A DNA stretch of 64,000 bases, taken from the NCBI GenBank assembly GCA_963836005.1, contig CAWIHS010000002.1, forward strand, positions 806,001 to 870,000, read 5' to 3'. This document shows, piece by piece, positions 15,787 to 24,388 of the stretch. This stretch comes from CAWIHS01 sp963836005 (GTDB lineage Bacteria; Pseudomonadota; Gammaproteobacteria; GRL18). The notes under the pieces were generated by a model, which saw only the letters and a list, made by a program, of their open reading frames with translations, had not been told where the DNA came from and did no database searches. How positions within the stretch are numbered: position 1 is the stretch's first letter; the number at the start of each line of letters is the position of its first letter. Made by a program: the position numbers and the translations under genes.

Positions 15787-15988
15787 CGCCACCAAGGTTG
15801 TGGGTAATATGGAGCGGCGCACAGAAGCCGAGGAGGCTGAAGCGGCCAAGCCTGTGCCCAAGCACTCGGCACCTGCGCAGAAATCAACTGAACAGCGTAT
15901 CAAGGAACTCGATAAACTCAAAGCTGGCGGCTATATCTCGGAACAGGAGTATAAGCAGAAGAAGCAGGCCATTCTCGACAGTATCTAG
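15638..15988 (+). CDS. SHOCT-domain protein, copy 2
   Basis: The 116-residue paralogue of the 13814 gene has a nearly identical first 55 residues and a diverged second half. It still ends in a SHOCT-type domain (EQRIKELDKLKAGGYISEQEYKQKK). The N-terminal hydrophobic segment suggests export or membrane anchoring with the SHOCT module outside the inner membrane; this is inference. Confidence 0.8.
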   Translation: MSINTGSGNKLSIKNRLTLSTAVCVLAIAVVGVSTPVMASDAGAFLGGVLATKVVGNMERRTEAEEAEAAKPVPKHSAPAQKSTEQRIKELDKLKAGGYISEQEYKQKKQAILDSI

Positions 15989-16057
15989 CTACGGGTGAAC
16001 GAGTTTAACAGACATAACCGGGAGATTGTCTGAACTGCTATTAACGTGGGAACAAGC

Positions 16058-17533
16058 ATGCTATCAGGTTTAACAAAGATTACTCGTTATACACTCAGGG
16101 CATTGTTTTATAGCGCACTGGGTGCGGCGGTGGTTCTGGTTACCGTCTTCGTCGTCTATCTGAATAGTCGAGAGGATCTGAGTGTCTGGCATCTGGCCGG
16201 GCTTGACGAGGAGTTTACGCACAAATCTAAAGTTACGAGCTTTGCCGATTATATGGCGCTCGAAGAGCGGCTTTTCAGGCAGCTCGATGAGCTGGTTTAT
16301 GATAAGGTCAAACCACAGGAAGGTAACGCTATTAATCGTTATCAACGGGGCAGTTTGTCTGATCCTAAGCGCTGGTCACCCAACTGGAATCGTAGCTTTG
16401 AACTAGCGGCAGATTCCCCTCAAGCGGTGGTGTTGCTTTTACACGGGATGTCTGACTCACCTTATAGTTTGCGCCATCTGGCAACACGCTTACACGCTGC
16501 CGGTGCGCATGTGCTTGGCCTGCGAGTGCCTGGTCACGGCACGGCCCCATCTGGACTGGTGGAGGTTTCCTGGCAGGATATGACGGCAGCTGTGCGTCTG
16601 GCGGTAGAGCATCTGGCACAGCAGACAAACAACAAGCCCCTTTATCTGCTTGGATATTCCAATGGCGGCGCACTCGCCGTGCATTATGTGCTTTCTTCAC
16701 TGCAGGACGAAAGGTTGCCGCGGGTCGATCGCGTGGTTCTGCTGTCACCTGAGATTGGGGTCACTCCAGTGGCAAAGCTGGCCATCTGGCAGGCACGCTT
16801 GGGACATCTGCTGGGATTTGAGAAGTTAGCCTGGAACGTCATCCTGCCGGAATACGATCCGTTCAAATATGGCTCTTTTGCAGTCAATGCCGGCAATGTC
16901 GCCTATCAGTTAACCCGTGAAATTCAGCAAGGTCTAAGCGTCCTGGAAAAGCAAGATAAACTTGAATATTTACCGCCGATGCTAGCCTTTTCTTCTATTG
17001 TTGACGCCACGGTTTCAGCGCCGGCTCTGGTTGAAGGACTTTTTACTCGGCTGCCGGCCGGTGGTCACGAACTGGTCCTGTTTGACATAAACCGTGAAGC
17101 AGAAATGGAATCGTTGATGAAATCAAATCCAACTGCGGTAATTAAGGCATTGCAGGCGGATCCCGAACGAGACTATACCCTCAGTGTTGTAATGAATAAA
17201 AATGCCAGCAGTCATGAAGTCATCGTGCGTACAAAGGATCCTGAAGAGCATGCTCCAGCAGATATAGAACCCGGGCTGTCCTGGCCTGAGGATGTCTACT
17301 CGCTGTCTCATGTTGCCTTACCGTTTCCAGCAGACGATCCTCTTTATGGCGAGCATCCAGACGATAAGCTAAGCAAACTTCATCTGGGCGACATCGCACT
17401 GCGTGGGGAAAAAGGTGTTCTGCAAATCCCCGCTTCTGATATGCTGCGACAGCGATGGAATCCATTTTACCCCTATGTTGAGTCCAGAGTACTTGAATTT
17501 CTCGGACTGAATGAAAACAGGGTGAGCAGGTAA
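16058..17533 (+). CDS. Alpha/beta-hydrolase (serine esterase/lipase-like), membrane-anchored
   Basis: The 491-residue protein has one N-terminal hydrophobic helix (about 15-38), then an alpha/beta-hydrolase fold. The oxyanion strand is VVLLLHGMSDSPYS. The nucleophile elbow is GYSNGG with Ser201. A later SHVALPFPADDPLYG segment probably supplies the catalytic His. Substrate is unknown; nearness to cardiolipin synthase and a patatin lipoprotein suggests lipid or ester substrates (inference). The ATG at 16058 was chosen because GTGGGAAC upstream can act as ribosome binding site; a GTG at 16046 is the alternative. A 119-bp gap separates it from kdsB. Confidence 0.8.
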   Translation: MLSGLTKITRYTLRALFYSALGAAVVLVTVFVVYLNSREDLSVWHLAGLDEEFTHKSKVTSFADYMALEERLFRQLDELVYDKVKPQEGNAINRYQRGSLSDPKRWSPNWNRSFELAADSPQAVVLLLHGMSDSPYSLRHLATRLHAAGAHVLGLRVPGHGTAPSGLVEVSWQDMTAAVRLAVEHLAQQTNNKPLYLLGYSNGGALAVHYVLSSLQDERLPRVDRVVLLSPEIGVTPVAKLAIWQARLGHLLGFEKLAWNVILPEYDPFKYGSFAVNAGNVAYQLTREIQQGLSVLEKQDKLEYLPPMLAFSSIVDATVSAPALVEGLFTRLPAGGHELVLFDINREAEMESLMKSNPTAVIKALQADPERDYTLSVVMNKNASSHEVIVRTKDPEEHAPADIEPGLSWPEDVYSLSHVALPFPADDPLYGEHPDDKLSKLHLGDIALRGEKGVLQIPASDMLRQRWNPFYPYVESRVLEFLGLNENRVSR

Positions 17534-17652
17534 GCTGAACTTATTGATAATAAAATAAGCAATATCTTGATATCAAATGATTTATTCCATAAGTCGCTGT
17601 GCCCTGCTAGCTGATTCCCAGTCTTTATGCTATCCAGTAAGATAATTATGAT

Positions 17653-18435
17653 ATGAGCACAAGTAAATTTTCTTATAAAATCGTCATCCCTGCACGCTAT
17701 GCGTCTACACGGCTGCCGGGCAAACCGCTCAGAGAAATTGCCGGCAAACCTATGATTCAGTATACCTATGAGCAGGCGTTACAAAGCCGGGCCAGCGAAG
17801 TTGTGATAGCCACGGATGATGAACGCATTTATACTGCCGCGCAGCGATTTTCAGCAGATGTGATCATGACTTCGAAGGCGCATTCCTCGGGTACCGAGCG
17901 TCTGGCAGAAGTGGTGCAAAAAAAGGCCTGGGCAGATGATACGGTTATCGTCAATGTGCAGGGAGATGAGCCGCTGGTAGCTGCTCAGCATATAGAAATG
18001 GTGGCAAGGGCACTGCAACAGTTCAAGCAGGCAGGTATGTCTACCCTGGCTGCACCGATTACTCACTGGCATGAGCTAAGTGATCCGCACATTGTGAAAG
18101 TGGTAATGGATCATCACGGGTATGCGATGTATTTTTCCAGAGCAATGATCCCCTGGGATCGGGATAGTTTTTCTGCCCCGCCGCAGAAAGACTCCATGCT
18201 GCCTGAAACTGGCCGCTGGTATCGTCACATCGGTATGTATGCCTATCGTGCTGCAACATTGAAAATCTATACCAGCCATGAGACCAGTATGCTGGAAACT
18301 ACCGAATCACTGGAGCAATTGAGGGTGTTATATCAGGGGATACCCATTCATGTGACGGTGACCCATGATCAGCCTGGACATGGTGTGGATATAGAATCAG
18401 ACCTTGCTAAAATTGAAGCCTATCTGCAGCAATAA
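17653..18435 (+). CDS. kdsB: 3-deoxy-manno-octulosonate cytidylyltransferase
   Basis: The 260-residue cytosolic enzyme activates Kdo with CTP to CMP-Kdo for lipopolysaccharide inner-core synthesis. The nucleotidyltransferase N-terminus IPARYASTRLPGKPL, VNVQGDEPL and ETTESLEQLR are characteristic. Length is normal for the family. No strong ribosome binding site is seen before the ATG. kdsD follows after 25 bp, so the two Kdo genes are likely co-transcribed. Confidence 0.95.
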   Translation: MSTSKFSYKIVIPARYASTRLPGKPLREIAGKPMIQYTYEQALQSRASEVVIATDDERIYTAAQRFSADVIMTSKAHSSGTERLAEVVQKKAWADDTVIVNVQGDEPLVAAQHIEMVARALQQFKQAGMSTLAAPITHWHELSDPHIVKVVMDHHGYAMYFSRAMIPWDRDSFSAPPQKDSMLPETGRWYRHIGMYAYRAATLKIYTSHETSMLETTESLEQLRVLYQGIPIHVTVTHDQPGHGVDIESDLAKIEAYLQQ

Positions 18436-18460
18436 GAATGGAGCAGTTAAGAACATTACT

Positions 18461-19423
18461 ATGACAACAGACATAAAAACTTGCTTGTCCTCTCTGGATA
18501 TTGCCAAGGATTCTCTGACTGAACAGGCGAAGGCTTTGCTGCATATTGCTGATGCTCTGGGGGATGAATTTGAACAGGCGGTGCGGCTGATTATGCAAAC
18601 CAGTGGTCGGGTGGTGGTATGCGGAATGGGAAAGTCGGGTTTGATTGGACAGAAAATGACGGCTACATTTGCATCCACAGGTACACCGAGCTTTTTTTTA
18701 CACCCCGCTGAAGCTTTTCATGGTGATCTGGGGATGCTTACCCAGGATGACTTGCTGATCTTCATTTCCTATAGCGGTGAAACGGAAGAAATTATTAACC
18801 TGCTGCCTTCCATTAAGCATTTTGGAAATGCAATTATCTCAATGGTGGGGGATAACCAGTCCACCCTTGCCAGGCATTCAGATGTCATCCTTTGCGTCAA
18901 GGTTGAACGGGAAGTTTGCCCTAATAACCTGGCGCCAACCACTTCAACTTTAGCGACGATGGGTATGGGTGATGCGCTGGCAGTTGCACTGATCAAACAA
19001 AGAAATTTTCAGCCTGCGGATTTTGCCCGCTACCATCCCGGCGGCAGTCTCGGACGGCGATTATTGACCCGGGTAGAAGACATTATGCATGACGAAAACT
19101 TGCCGGTGGTTGGTCCGGAAGAATTATTGAAAGATGCCGTTTTAGCGATCAGTGAAGGGCGCCTCGGTCTGGTGGTGATTATAGAAAACAAACAGCTTCT
19201 GGGGATCGTAACGGATGGTGATTTACGCCGAGCCATCGTTGCTCAGGTGGATCTGAATGAATCGAAAATTACCGATATTATGACCAGAGATCCTGTCACC
19301 ATTGATGCTGAAATGATGCTGGTAGATGCTGAAGCCATGATGCTGGAGCGGAAAATTAAAGCTTTAGTTGTGACCAATAATGCTAACGAAATGGTCGGAA
19401 TACTGGAGATATTTGATCGCTGA
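18461..19423 (+). CDS. kdsD: Arabinose-5-phosphate isomerase
   Basis: The enzyme converts ribulose-5-phosphate to arabinose-5-phosphate, the first step of Kdo synthesis. The 320-residue protein has a SIS domain (about 40-170: VVVCGMGKSGLIGQK, FISYSGETEE, FLHPAEAFHGDLGML) and two C-terminal CBS domains (about 205-320: VEDIMHDENLPVV and ITDIMTRDPVTI). The ATG at 18461 is preferred over an upstream in-frame start at 18404, which lies within kdsB. The usual downstream genes kdsC and lptC are not here; a 261-bp gap leads to tRNA genes. Confidence 0.95.
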   Translation: MTTDIKTCLSSLDIAKDSLTEQAKALLHIADALGDEFEQAVRLIMQTSGRVVVCGMGKSGLIGQKMTATFASTGTPSFFLHPAEAFHGDLGMLTQDDLLIFISYSGETEEIINLLPSIKHFGNAIISMVGDNQSTLARHSDVILCVKVEREVCPNNLAPTTSTLATMGMGDALAVALIKQRNFQPADFARYHPGGSLGRRLLTRVEDIMHDENLPVVGPEELLKDAVLAISEGRLGLVVIIENKQLLGIVTDGDLRRAIVAQVDLNESKITDIMTRDPVTIDAEMMLVDAEAMMLERKIKALVVTNNANEMVGILEIFDR

Positions 19424-19635
19424 TCCAGGTTGATTATCATCATCCATTAAATATGCGCATACTGGCTGAATTATTGAGTGATTTCAACCCAGGTGATGAT
19501 TTGACGGGCAGAGAACTGATTGCCAGGCAAGGATGAGATGTCTATGTTTTTAGCAACATAGCTTTCCCCCGGTAGATTCTATATTCAAGCTCAGTCTGCA
19601 GAAATGTAAATCAGTTAAAAAATTGTTAAATTGGC

Positions 19636-19664
19636 TTGACAGGGACATGAATATAGAACAAAAT
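19636..19664 (+). promoter_or_regulatory. Promoter of the tRNA-Tyr gene
   Basis: A consensus -35 TTGACA (19636-19641), a 17-bp spacer and a CAAAAT -10 (19659-19664) lie 20 bp before the tRNA 5' end. Confidence 0.6.
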
Positions 19665-19684
19665 ATCGCACTTTCTGAAGCTTA

Positions 19685-19769
19685 GGAGGGGTTCCCGAGC
19701 GGCCAAAGGGGGCAGACTGTAAATCTGCTGGCTCAGCCTTCGGAGGTTCGAATCCTCCCCCCTCCACCA
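19685..19769 (+). tRNA. tRNA-Tyr (GTA)
   Basis: The 85-nt class II tRNA with encoded CCA has acceptor stem GGAGGGG pairing with CCCCTCC, anticodon loop ACTGTAAATCT with anticodon GTA, a long variable arm, and T-loop GGTTCGAATCC. Confidence 0.95.
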
Positions 19770-19906
19770 TTTTTATGCAGTTTGAGCATAAAATATTTAA
19801 TAATTTGTCATTTTCAGAAACGCAATATCCAGGCTTAATTCCTCCATTAATAGTTTTGGGCAATCGTAACTAATGCCGGAGCTGTAAATTGAGTTAGATA
19901 GGCAAC

Positions 19907-19931
19907 AAAAACGCTTTGAAAGCGTTTTTTT
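19907..19931 (+). terminator. Rho-independent terminator after tRNA-Tyr
   Basis: AAACGCTT-TGA-AAGCGTTT (19909-19927) is followed by a T-run. It separates tRNA-Tyr from the tRNA-Gly/Thr/tuf unit. Confidence 0.85.
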
Positions 19932-20018
19932 ATTGGCATACATATACGAAAGTAATTTGTATTTAACGGCAGCTGCCAGGATAAATGTCGCAGCATAGAC
20001 CGTTAAAACGGTATTTTT

Positions 20019-20092
<74 letters not shown>

Positions 20093-20136
20093 GATTTATT
20101 ATTTTGACATCCAGCTTTATATCAAAATAATAATAT

Positions 20137-20211
<75 letters not shown>

Positions 20212-20254
20212 GATGAAAATGTTTGGTTTAACTAGTTAATCTTGAGGTCGAGTG

Positions 20255-21445
20255 ATGTCCAAGGAAAAATTTGAACGTACGAAACCACATGTAAATGTGG
20301 GCACAATTGGTCACGTAGACCATGGTAAAACAACTTTAACTGCAGCGCTGACCAAATGTATGGCAGAGAAGCACGGCGGTGAAACAAAAGCGTTTGATCA
20401 GATTGATTCAGCGCCGGAAGAAAAAGCGCGCGGTATAACGATAGCGACGTCCCATGTGGAATACGAATCAGACAACCGTCACTACGCACACGTTGACTGT
20501 CCCGGGCACGCTGACTATGTAAAAAACATGATCACGGGTGCGGCGCAGATGGATGGTGCGATCCTGGTGGTCAGCGCGGCGGACGGCCCGATGCCGCAGA
20601 CGCGTGAGCACATTCTGTTATCCCGTCAGGTGGGTGTCCCCTACATACTTGTTTACATGAACAAGGCTGACATGGTGGATGATGAAGAGCTGCTGGAACT
20701 GGTTGAAATGGAAATTCGCGAATTGCTGGATGCCTATGAATTCCCTGGCGATGACACGCCGATAATTATTGGTTCTGCGCTGAAGGCGCTGGAAGGCGAC
20801 ACCAGTGAGATTGGTATCCCTTCGATTGAAAAACTGGTTGCAGCGATGGATGAATACATTCCAGAGCCGGAGCGCGCGATTGACGGTGACTTTATTATGC
20901 CGGTTGAAGATGTATTCTCTATTTCCGGACGCGGTACAGTGGTCACAGGACGTATCGAGCGTGGTGTTGTCAAAGTGGGTGAAGAAATCGCGATTATCGG
21001 TATCAAAGACACCCAGATAACGACCTGCACGGGCGTAGAAATGTTCCGTAAACTGCTGGACCAGGGTCAGGCAGGAGACAATGTAGGGGTGCTGTTACGC
21101 GGTATCAAGCGAGAAGAAGTGGAGCGCGGGCAGGTCCTGGCCAAGCCTGGTAGTATTACACCGCATACGATTTTCGAAGCAGAAGTGTATGTGCTGAGTA
21201 AGGATGAAGGTGGTCGTCACACGCCATTTTTCAAAGGTTATCGCCCACAGTTCTATTTCCGGACCACCGATGTGACCGGAGCCTGTGAACTGCCGGCAGG
21301 CGTAGAAATGGTCATGCCGGGTGATAACGTGCAGATGACTGTGACACTGATCGCGCCGATTGCGATGGAAGAAGGTCTGCGCTTTGCGATCCGTGAAGGC
21401 GGTCGTACCGTAGGTGCCGGTGTGGTTGCCAAGATTATCGAATAA
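20255..21445 (+). CDS. tuf: Translation elongation factor Tu, copy 1
   Basis: The 396-residue GTPase delivers aminoacyl-tRNA to the ribosome. G motifs are GHVDHGKTTL, DCPGHADYVKNM and NKADMVDD; the domain 2/3 remainder is complete. The ATG at 20255 was chosen over the GTG at 20252 because the second copy begins at the equivalent ATG. It is co-located with tRNA-Gly and tRNA-Thr, as in tRNA-tufB operons. The DNA differs from copy 2 (37514-38704) at only four positions that I can see, three of them in the last five codons. Confidence 0.98.
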   Translation: MSKEKFERTKPHVNVGTIGHVDHGKTTLTAALTKCMAEKHGGETKAFDQIDSAPEEKARGITIATSHVEYESDNRHYAHVDCPGHADYVKNMITGAAQMDGAILVVSAADGPMPQTREHILLSRQVGVPYILVYMNKADMVDDEELLELVEMEIRELLDAYEFPGDDTPIIIGSALKALEGDTSEIGIPSIEKLVAAMDEYIPEPERAIDGDFIMPVEDVFSISGRGTVVTGRIERGVVKVGEEIAIIGIKDTQITTCTGVEMFRKLLDQGQAGDNVGVLLRGIKREEVERGQVLAKPGSITPHTIFEAEVYVLSKDEGGRHTPFFKGYRPQFYFRTTDVTGACELPAGVEMVMPGDNVQMTVTLIAPIAMEEGLRFAIREGGRTVGAGVVAKIIE

Positions 21446-21485
21446 TCGATTTTCTTGACAGGTGATAAAAAACAACCTTTTAACC

Positions 21486-21556
21486 CCTTTTCTCGCTATT
21501 ATGACTGTACTTTTTGAGTTGAAGTAAAAAGTACAGTTGATTAGTTCGAGAAAAGG
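21486..21556 (+). other. Nested inverted repeats after tuf copy 1
   Basis: An outer pair CCTTTTCTCG / CGAGAAAAGG (21486-21495, 21547-21556) encloses an inner pair CTGTACTTTTT / AAAAAGTACAG (21505-21515, 21526-21536). The inner hairpin could end tuf transcripts. The right outer arm lies inside the spacer of the downstream promoter. Confidence 0.75.
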
Positions 21557-21564
21557 TGTATAAT
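21537..21564 (+). promoter_or_regulatory. Promoter of tRNA-Trp-secE-nusG
   Basis: A -35 TTGATT (21537-21542), 16-bp spacer and consensus TATAAT (21559-21564) are followed by a GC-containing discriminator region. The nested palindrome overlaps the spacer. Confidence 0.75.
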
Positions 21565-21702
21565 CTGTGCCTCGCATTTTGGTCGAGATGATCATTTGAC
21601 CGAATTTTAAACTAAAAAGTACTCAGTTGTAGAACGCTGCCGGAACCGCTTTTTTAAAAGTTATGGTTATGCGTGTGTTGTTAGAACATCTGAGAATTTT
21701 CT

Positions 21703-21778
21703 AGGCCAGTAGCTCAATTGGTAGAGTACCGGTCTCCAAAACCGGGTGTTGGGGGTTCGATCCCCTCCTGGCCTGCCA
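21703..21778 (+). tRNA. tRNA-Trp (CCA)
   Basis: The 76-nt cloverleaf has acceptor AGGCCAG/CTGGCCT, anticodon loop TCTCCAAAA with anticodon CCA, T-arm GGGTTCGATCC, and an encoded CCA end. It lies 113 bp upstream of secE. Confidence 0.95.
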
Positions 21779-21891
21779 CTTTACCTTATTTTTCTTTAAA
21801 TACGTATTTGAGAAGAATATATCCGGAAGCTTCGCTCTAAACAAAGAATTATAGCTTCCATGACAATTAGCTCATAAGACAGTTTAATTTA

Positions 21892-22236
21892 ATGGCCGAT
21901 AAAATAAAATTAATCATTGCAGTAGCCATTGTTGTTGCCGCTCTTTTTGTGTTTTATACCTATGCTGAGATGTCAGCACTGTATAGAACCCTTATCGTGT
22001 TTGCTGCAATAATTCTTGCCGGGTTTGTTGCATCGAAAACTGAACTGGGTGCTAACAGCATTGCCTTCGTTCGCAGTTCGATTATCGAAATGAAGAAAGT
22101 GGTATGGCCCAATAAAAAAGAAACCACACAAACTACATTAACCGTTGGTATCATGGTTGTTATTATGGGTATTATTCTCTGGAGCTTCGATCAGTTAATT
22201 GGTTGGGGTGTCCGATATTTGACGGGACAGGGATAA
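21892..22236 (+). CDS. secE: Preprotein translocase subunit SecE
   Basis: The 114-residue inner-membrane protein stabilises SecY in the Sec translocon. It has three hydrophobic segments (about 7-22, 31-48, 84-103) as in enterobacterial-type long SecE. The conserved amphipathic helix and motif EMKKVVWPNKKETTQTT come before the last segment. It ends 4 bp before nusG, so the pair is an operon. No clear ribosome binding site is seen before the ATG. Confidence 0.95.
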   Translation: MADKIKLIIAVAIVVAALFVFYTYAEMSALYRTLIVFAAIILAGFVASKTELGANSIAFVRSSIIEMKKVVWPNKKETTQTTLTVGIMVVIMGIILWSFDQLIGWGVRYLTGQG

Positions 22237-22240
22237 ACGG

Positions 22241-22774
22241 ATGTCATTGCACTGGTATGTGGTACAGGCTTATTCAGGCTATGAAAAATCAGTAAAACGC
22301 TCGCTGGAAGAGCGTATAGCCCGCCATGGCATGGAAAAAGATTTTGGTCAAATTCTCGTGCCTACCGAAGAAGTGGTTGAAATGCGGGATGGCAAAAAAC
22401 GCAAGAGTGAACGCAAGTTTTTCCCAGGTTATGTTCTGGTTGAAATGGAAATGAATGATGATACCTGGCACCTGATAAAAGATGCACCTCGGGTACTGGG
22501 ATTCATTGGCGGTAAAAAAGATCAACCTGCCCCCATTAGCCAGAAAGAAGTTGATTCAATTTTAAACAGAATTCAGGAAGGTACCGATAAACCCAAACCC
22601 AAAGTACTGTTTGAAGCGGGAGAGCTGGTTAGAATTATTGATGGTCCTTTTAATGACTTTAATGGTGTCGTAGAAGAAGTTGACTATGACAAGAGTCGGA
22701 TGCGTGTATCGGTGAGTATTTTTGGCCGTTCCACCCCGGTTGATTTAGGTTTTATGCAGGTCGAGAAGGCTTAA
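22241..22774 (+). CDS. nusG: Transcription termination/antitermination factor NusG
   Basis: The 177-residue protein binds RNA polymerase and links it to Rho or the ribosome. The N-terminal NGN domain begins WYVVQAYSGYEKSVKRSLEERI and contains FFPGYVLVEM. The C-terminal KOW domain contains VRIIDGPFNDFNGVVEEVDYDKSRMRV. Length is normal. It follows secE directly and is closed by a strong hairpin. Confidence 0.97.
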   Translation: MSLHWYVVQAYSGYEKSVKRSLEERIARHGMEKDFGQILVPTEEVVEMRDGKKRKSERKFFPGYVLVEMEMNDDTWHLIKDAPRVLGFIGGKKDQPAPISQKEVDSILNRIQEGTDKPKPKVLFEAGELVRIIDGPFNDFNGVVEEVDYDKSRMRVSVSIFGRSTPVDLGFMQVEKA

Positions 22775-22787
22775 CAGACTGATTTTC

Positions 22788-22823
22788 AATAGGCGTCAGC
22801 ATCTATAAGTGCTGGCGCCTATT
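22788..22823 (+). terminator. Hairpin after nusG
   Basis: A 14-bp stem (AATAGGCGTCAGCA with TGCTGGCGCCTATT, one G-T pair) and 8-nt loop begin 14 bp after the nusG stop. The T-run is weak (GTCGTTT), so it may be a partial terminator or processing site. Confidence 0.6.
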
Positions 22824-22917
22824 GTCGTTTAAATGGTTTTTATCCATTTTACGAAGTTACGAAGATTTATTTTATTAACAGGGGAGCCTGCCGGCGTTAT
22901 TACCCAGGAGAGGAAAC

Positions 22918-23352
22918 ATGGCAAAAAAAATCGAAGCATATATCAAACTACAGGTACCAGCAGGCTCTGCTAACCCGAGTCCACCGGTGGGTCCGGCCCT
23001 GGGTCAGCATGGTGTCAATATTATGGAATTCTGTAAGGCTTTCAATGCCAAGACAGAAAACCTTGAAAAAGCGATGCCTGTACCGGTAGTTATTACTGTC
23101 TATAGCGATCGCAGCTTTACTTTTATCACCAAGACTCCACCAGCAGCGGTGCTGCTGAAAAAAGCAGCCGGTATTAGCAAAGGTTCCGGCGTCCCGAACC
23201 GCGATAAGGTCGGTAAGGTTAATCGTGCGCAACTGGAAGAAATTGCCACCGTTAAAATGCCTGATATTTCAGCAGGCAGTATGGATGCTGCTGTACGAAC
23301 CATAGCGGGAACTGCAAGAAGCATGGGTCTTGAAACAGAGGGAGTCGAATAA
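22918..23352 (+). CDS. rplK: Ribosomal protein L11
   Basis: The 144-residue large-subunit protein of the GTPase-associated centre, needed for stringent-response sensing by RelA. The N-terminus IEAYIKLQVPAGSANPSPPVGPALGQHGVNIMEFCKAFN is diagnostic. A strong GGAGAGG precedes the ATG. The stop codon directly abuts the rplA start. Confidence 0.98.
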   Translation: MAKKIEAYIKLQVPAGSANPSPPVGPALGQHGVNIMEFCKAFNAKTENLEKAMPVPVVITVYSDRSFTFITKTPPAAVLLKKAAGISKGSGVPNRDKVGKVNRAQLEEIATVKMPDISAGSMDAAVRTIAGTARSMGLETEGVE

Positions 23353-24051
23353 ATGGCCAGGCTATCAAAAAGACAAAAAGTGATTAATGAAAAAGTTGAA
23401 GCAGGTAAATTATACGGTTTTGATGAAGCCGTGAGCCTGTTAAAGTCATTACCGGTTTCCAAATTTGAAGAATCAGTAGATGTCAGTGTGAACCTGGGTG
23501 TTGATCCGCGTAAATCTGATCAAAATGTTCGTGGTGCCTGCGTCCTACCCAATGGAACCGGAAAAACAGTTCGTGTAGCTGTTTTTGCTCAGGGTGACAA
23601 TGCCGCCATAGCCACAGAGGCAGGCGCCGATGTGGTCGGCTTTGAAGACCTTGCGGAGCAGATTAAAGGCGGTGACTTGAATTTTGACGTGGTTATTGCA
23701 ACTCCTGATGCTATGCGCGTTGTGGGTCAGTTGGGGCAAATTCTTGGCCCTCGTGGTCTGATGCCAAACCCTAAGGTTGGTACTGTTACTGCCGATGTGG
23801 CGACAGCTGTGAATAATGCCAAGGGCGGCCAGGTTCGATTTCGTACTGATAAAGGCGGTATTATTCATTGTTCTATCGGTAAGATCGGCTTTGAGAATTC
23901 TGCCCTGCAAGGTAACCTTGAAGCATTACTGACTGATTTGCAAAAAGCAAAACCTGCTTCTGCAAAAGGGATTTACCTGGAGAAGATCAGCGTTTCTACT
24001 ACCCATGGTCCAGGGCTTTCTATCGAACAGTCCAGTCTGGGGATAAAATAA
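23353..24051 (+). CDS. rplA: Ribosomal protein L1
   Basis: The 232-residue protein forms the mobile L1 stalk at the E site and, in relatives, represses translation of the rplK-rplA mRNA. Conserved segments include GTGKTVRVAVFA, ILGPRGLMPNPKVGTVT and KGGQVRFRTDK. The ATG immediately follows the rplK TAA, which favours translational coupling. Confidence 0.98.
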   Translation: MARLSKRQKVINEKVEAGKLYGFDEAVSLLKSLPVSKFEESVDVSVNLGVDPRKSDQNVRGACVLPNGTGKTVRVAVFAQGDNAAIATEAGADVVGFEDLAEQIKGGDLNFDVVIATPDAMRVVGQLGQILGPRGLMPNPKVGTVTADVATAVNNAKGGQVRFRTDKGGIIHCSIGKIGFENSALQGNLEALLTDLQKAKPASAKGIYLEKISVSTTHGPGLSIEQSSLGIK

Positions 24052-24388
24052 CAATACGCTAATTGCTCAGTACTTTTTTCAATTTACCGGTTCTTTAGTC
24101 CAAGCAATCCGGAAATCGTACTGAGCAAGATTTATCAACCCTGAGAATTTTTTTCGGGGTTAAAAAGGCTTTGGTTTACCAACTTAGGTAAACGTCAAAG
24201 ACCGCAGGTGAGATGATGAACTGTTTCATGTCTCTTAATAGGCAACATCCTGCGCAGACGATGTCACTCAACTTGCTCTTCGGATGCTTTGAAAACATCG
24301 TTCATTTTCAGCTGTTTCAATAGAGATGGCTGGTTAAACTGTAACCCTGATTAATATTTTAATTAATCAAAGACGAGAGGTGAAATTA
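24052..24388 (+). promoter_or_regulatory. rplJ leader (probable L10 autoregulatory region) with long stem
   Basis: The 337-bp gap between rplA and rplJ is gene-free. A perfect 11-bp stem TTGCTCAGTAC / GTACTGAGCAA (24063-24073, 24118-24128) encloses a smaller CCGG-based pairing. Further on, about 24190-24270 (CCGCAGGTGAGATGATGAA ... CATCCTGCGCAGACG) resembles the L10(L12)4-binding leader of other gammaproteobacteria. The position matches the known L10 leader, where L10-L12 binding represses rplJL translation. Confidence 0.6.

Noticed and set aside
20232..20489. Minus-strand open frame over the start of tuf (also at 37467-37748)
   Set aside because: It is a shadow of the highly conserved tuf coding strand, appears identically in both copies, and has no family resemblance or ribosome binding site.
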